Shown here one piece after another: positions 33,623-34,603 of a stretch of DNA of 34,603 nt (positions are counted from its first letter, which is position 1; each line of letters starts with the position of its first letter). The translations under genes and the position numbers were made by a program. The DNA comes from Aggregatilineales bacterium (GTDB taxonomy: Bacteria > Chloroflexota > Anaerolineae > Aggregatilineales > Ch27), in NCBI GenBank assembly GCA_029976025.1, contig JARKNX010000069.1, forward strand, positions 1 to 34,603. Direction: 5' to 3'. Under the pieces are notes generated by a model. That model was given only the letters and a program-made list of their open reading frames with translations, was not told the origin of the DNA and searched no databases.

Positions 33623-34603
33623 TCAGTCAAATACAGCGATCAGATCGGTCACGCTCACGACCACCCCACCCTGCTGCACAAACAGGAAAGGAGTCACCGG
33701 GGCGTTGGGCGCAGTCAAAAACCGCGGTTGCCCTAGCGGCTGGCCGTTGACCTGCAGGCCCACCGTGCCATCGTCATAACGTTCCAACGCGACGTTCACG
33801 CGGGCGTCAGAAACCGGCAGGGTCGTTCGGGCGCGGAACTCATCGCCAACCCGGGCGCCAACATTAATGGCATCCTGGCGGACCAGCTCCGTCTGCACGG
33901 CGACGCGGCTTTCGTCGATCCCCTGGAGACCGAGACCAAAGTATACCTCACCAGCGGGAATAAGCGCCGGATCGTATTCGCGCAGGCTGAGCGTTGTTTC
34001 GATGCGCCGCAGCCGGGATGACGCATCCGGTCCGAACAGCCGGCTGAGCAGGTCCGGCGGCAACGCCACCCGCAGGATATTGTCTCCTGCGTCAACGGGG
34101 GCCAGGCCCATCAGCCAGTTGCCGCTCAACTCGCCCGGGTGGAACCACTCACTCGGCCAGGGATACACATCTCCTCCTGGTGCGTATTGTTCCAGCGCCA
34201 GGAGGATATTCTGCCGACCATGCAGCGGATCTGTCACAGGGGAGGCCACGATCGCCGGCGCAACCGGCGTTTCGGTAGGCGGCGGGGTATGGGTCGGGAC
34301 GAATAGATCCGCTGTCGGGTTGAACTCAATACCCGGATCAAGGGTGGGCACAACAGTGTCCGTGGGGGTGAGGGTGGCGGTTGGCGTCGCGCTGGGCGGG
34401 GGAGTCTCCGTGCTCGTCAGTGTCGGGCTTGCTGAGGGTAAAGCGCCGATTGACGCCGCCGTAGCCGTTTCAATCGCGCCGGATGTCGCGGCAACGATTT
34501 GCTGCTCGTTGAGGGTTGGCGTCAGGGTCGCCCATGTGACGGCAATAGCGTGATCGCCCGCCCCCTGGCCGCCCGCAGCAATCGCGAGGAAGACTGCCGC
34601 AAC
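33623..34603 (-). CDS. Exported protein with Thr/Pro linker (5' end outside window)
   Basis: The frame is open from a stop at 33623-33625 to the window edge, giving 326 codons without a definite start. An in-frame GTG at 34351 exists, but sequence before it reads VAAVFLAIAAGGQGAGDHAI, the tail of a membrane or signal segment, then a Thr/Pro-rich linker. The true start is therefore beyond 34603. The C-terminal 180 residues form a beta-rich domain (RIETTLSLREYDPALI, VYFGLGLQGIDESRVAVQTE, DGTVGLQVNGQPLG, VTPFLFVQQGGVVVSV). It resembles a concanavalin/jelly-roll-like sandwich, but no family is assigned. It probably lies outside the membrane. It starts the visible part of the minus-strand series with the kinase and TPR genes. 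Confidence 0.75.
   Translation of the reverse strand, partial: VAAVFLAIAAGGQGAGDHAIAVTWATLTPTLNEQQIVAATSGAIETATAASIGALPSASPTLTSTETPPPSATPTATLTPTDTVVPTLDPGIEFNPTADLFVPTHTPPPTETPVAPAIVASPVTDPLHGRQNILLALEQYAPGGDVYPWPSEWFHPGELSGNWLMGLAPVDAGDNILRVALPPDLLSRLFGPDASSRLRRIETTLSLREYDPALIPAGEVYFGLGLQGIDESRVAVQTELVRQDAINVGARVGDEFRARTTLPVSDARVNVALERYDDGTVGLQVNGQPLGQPRFLTAPNAPVTPFLFVQQGGVVVSVTDLIAVFD
34260..34440 (-). repeat. Thr/Pro-encoding low-complexity segment at the right edge
   Basis: Degenerate Thr/Pro/Ser-encoding sequence in the exported protein, like the tracts at 3655, 13105 and 30285. Confidence 0.65.

Overview
This 34.6 kb window is GC-rich bacterial chromosome (about 60% GC by eye, not computed). 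It most resembles a member of the Chloroflexota, probably Anaerolineae-like. That placement is an inference from several traits. Many membrane-anchored proteins carry long Thr/Pro linkers. There is a sortase, a PrsA/SurA-type lipoprotein foldase, Hanks-type kinases, a TgpA-like transglutaminase and a BMP-type nucleoside ABC transporter. No rRNA, tRNA, CRISPR array, transposase or phage gene was seen.

Layout, left to right. (1) 1-5.2 kb: the last 51 codons of a sortase on the + strand converge on a minus-strand operon. In order of transcription the operon encodes a parvulin-type foldase lipoprotein, two paralogous one-TM proteins with Thr/Pro linkers and a beta-rich C-terminal domain, rsmI (16S rRNA methyltransferase) and an MFS transporter. 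(2) 5.2-10 kb: an RmlC-like sugar epimerase (-), dnaN with a clear terminator (+), a CPBP protease (+), then rdgB and a TPR-like protein (-). (3) 10-12.5 kb: a lone receiver protein, a GbsR/MarR-type regulator behind a consensus sigma-70 promoter with three 9-bp repeats, and a polyprenyl diphosphate synthase (all +). (4) 12.6-19.4 kb, minus strand: a transglutaminase membrane protein, then a nucleoside-type ABC transporter (permease, permease, double ATPase). The ATPase carries an unexpected membrane-spanning insertion. (5) 19.7-22.4 kb, minus strand: two overlapping paralogous proteins of unknown function and an exported protein. (6) 22.7-25.3 kb, + strand: a Ser/Thr kinase fused in one chain to a NarL-type response regulator, translationally coupled to a sugar-phosphate-isomerase-like TIM barrel. 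(7) 25.3-34.6 kb, minus strand: a long co-directional series running from the right edge. It holds an exported Thr/Pro protein (5' end cut off), an atypical kinase, a TPR/TM/SH3b protein, a degenerate FAD-subunit homologue, an XdhD-like molybdenum hydroxylase that has lost its Fe-S ligands, and an unknown protein.

The most notable observations are four. The ABC ATPase has two or three apparent TM helices inserted in its second nucleotide-binding domain. The molybdenum hydroxylase pair lacks the recognisable ligands for both [2Fe-2S] clusters and the FAD motifs. A kinase-receiver-HTH fusion is coupled to a sugar enzyme. A degenerate kinase sits in line with a TPR/SH3b membrane protein and a secreted protein, and may form an envelope-sensing unit. 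The nucleoside-type transporter, rdgB and the xanthine-dehydrogenase-like pair could share a purine-salvage theme, but they are not one operon and this is inference.
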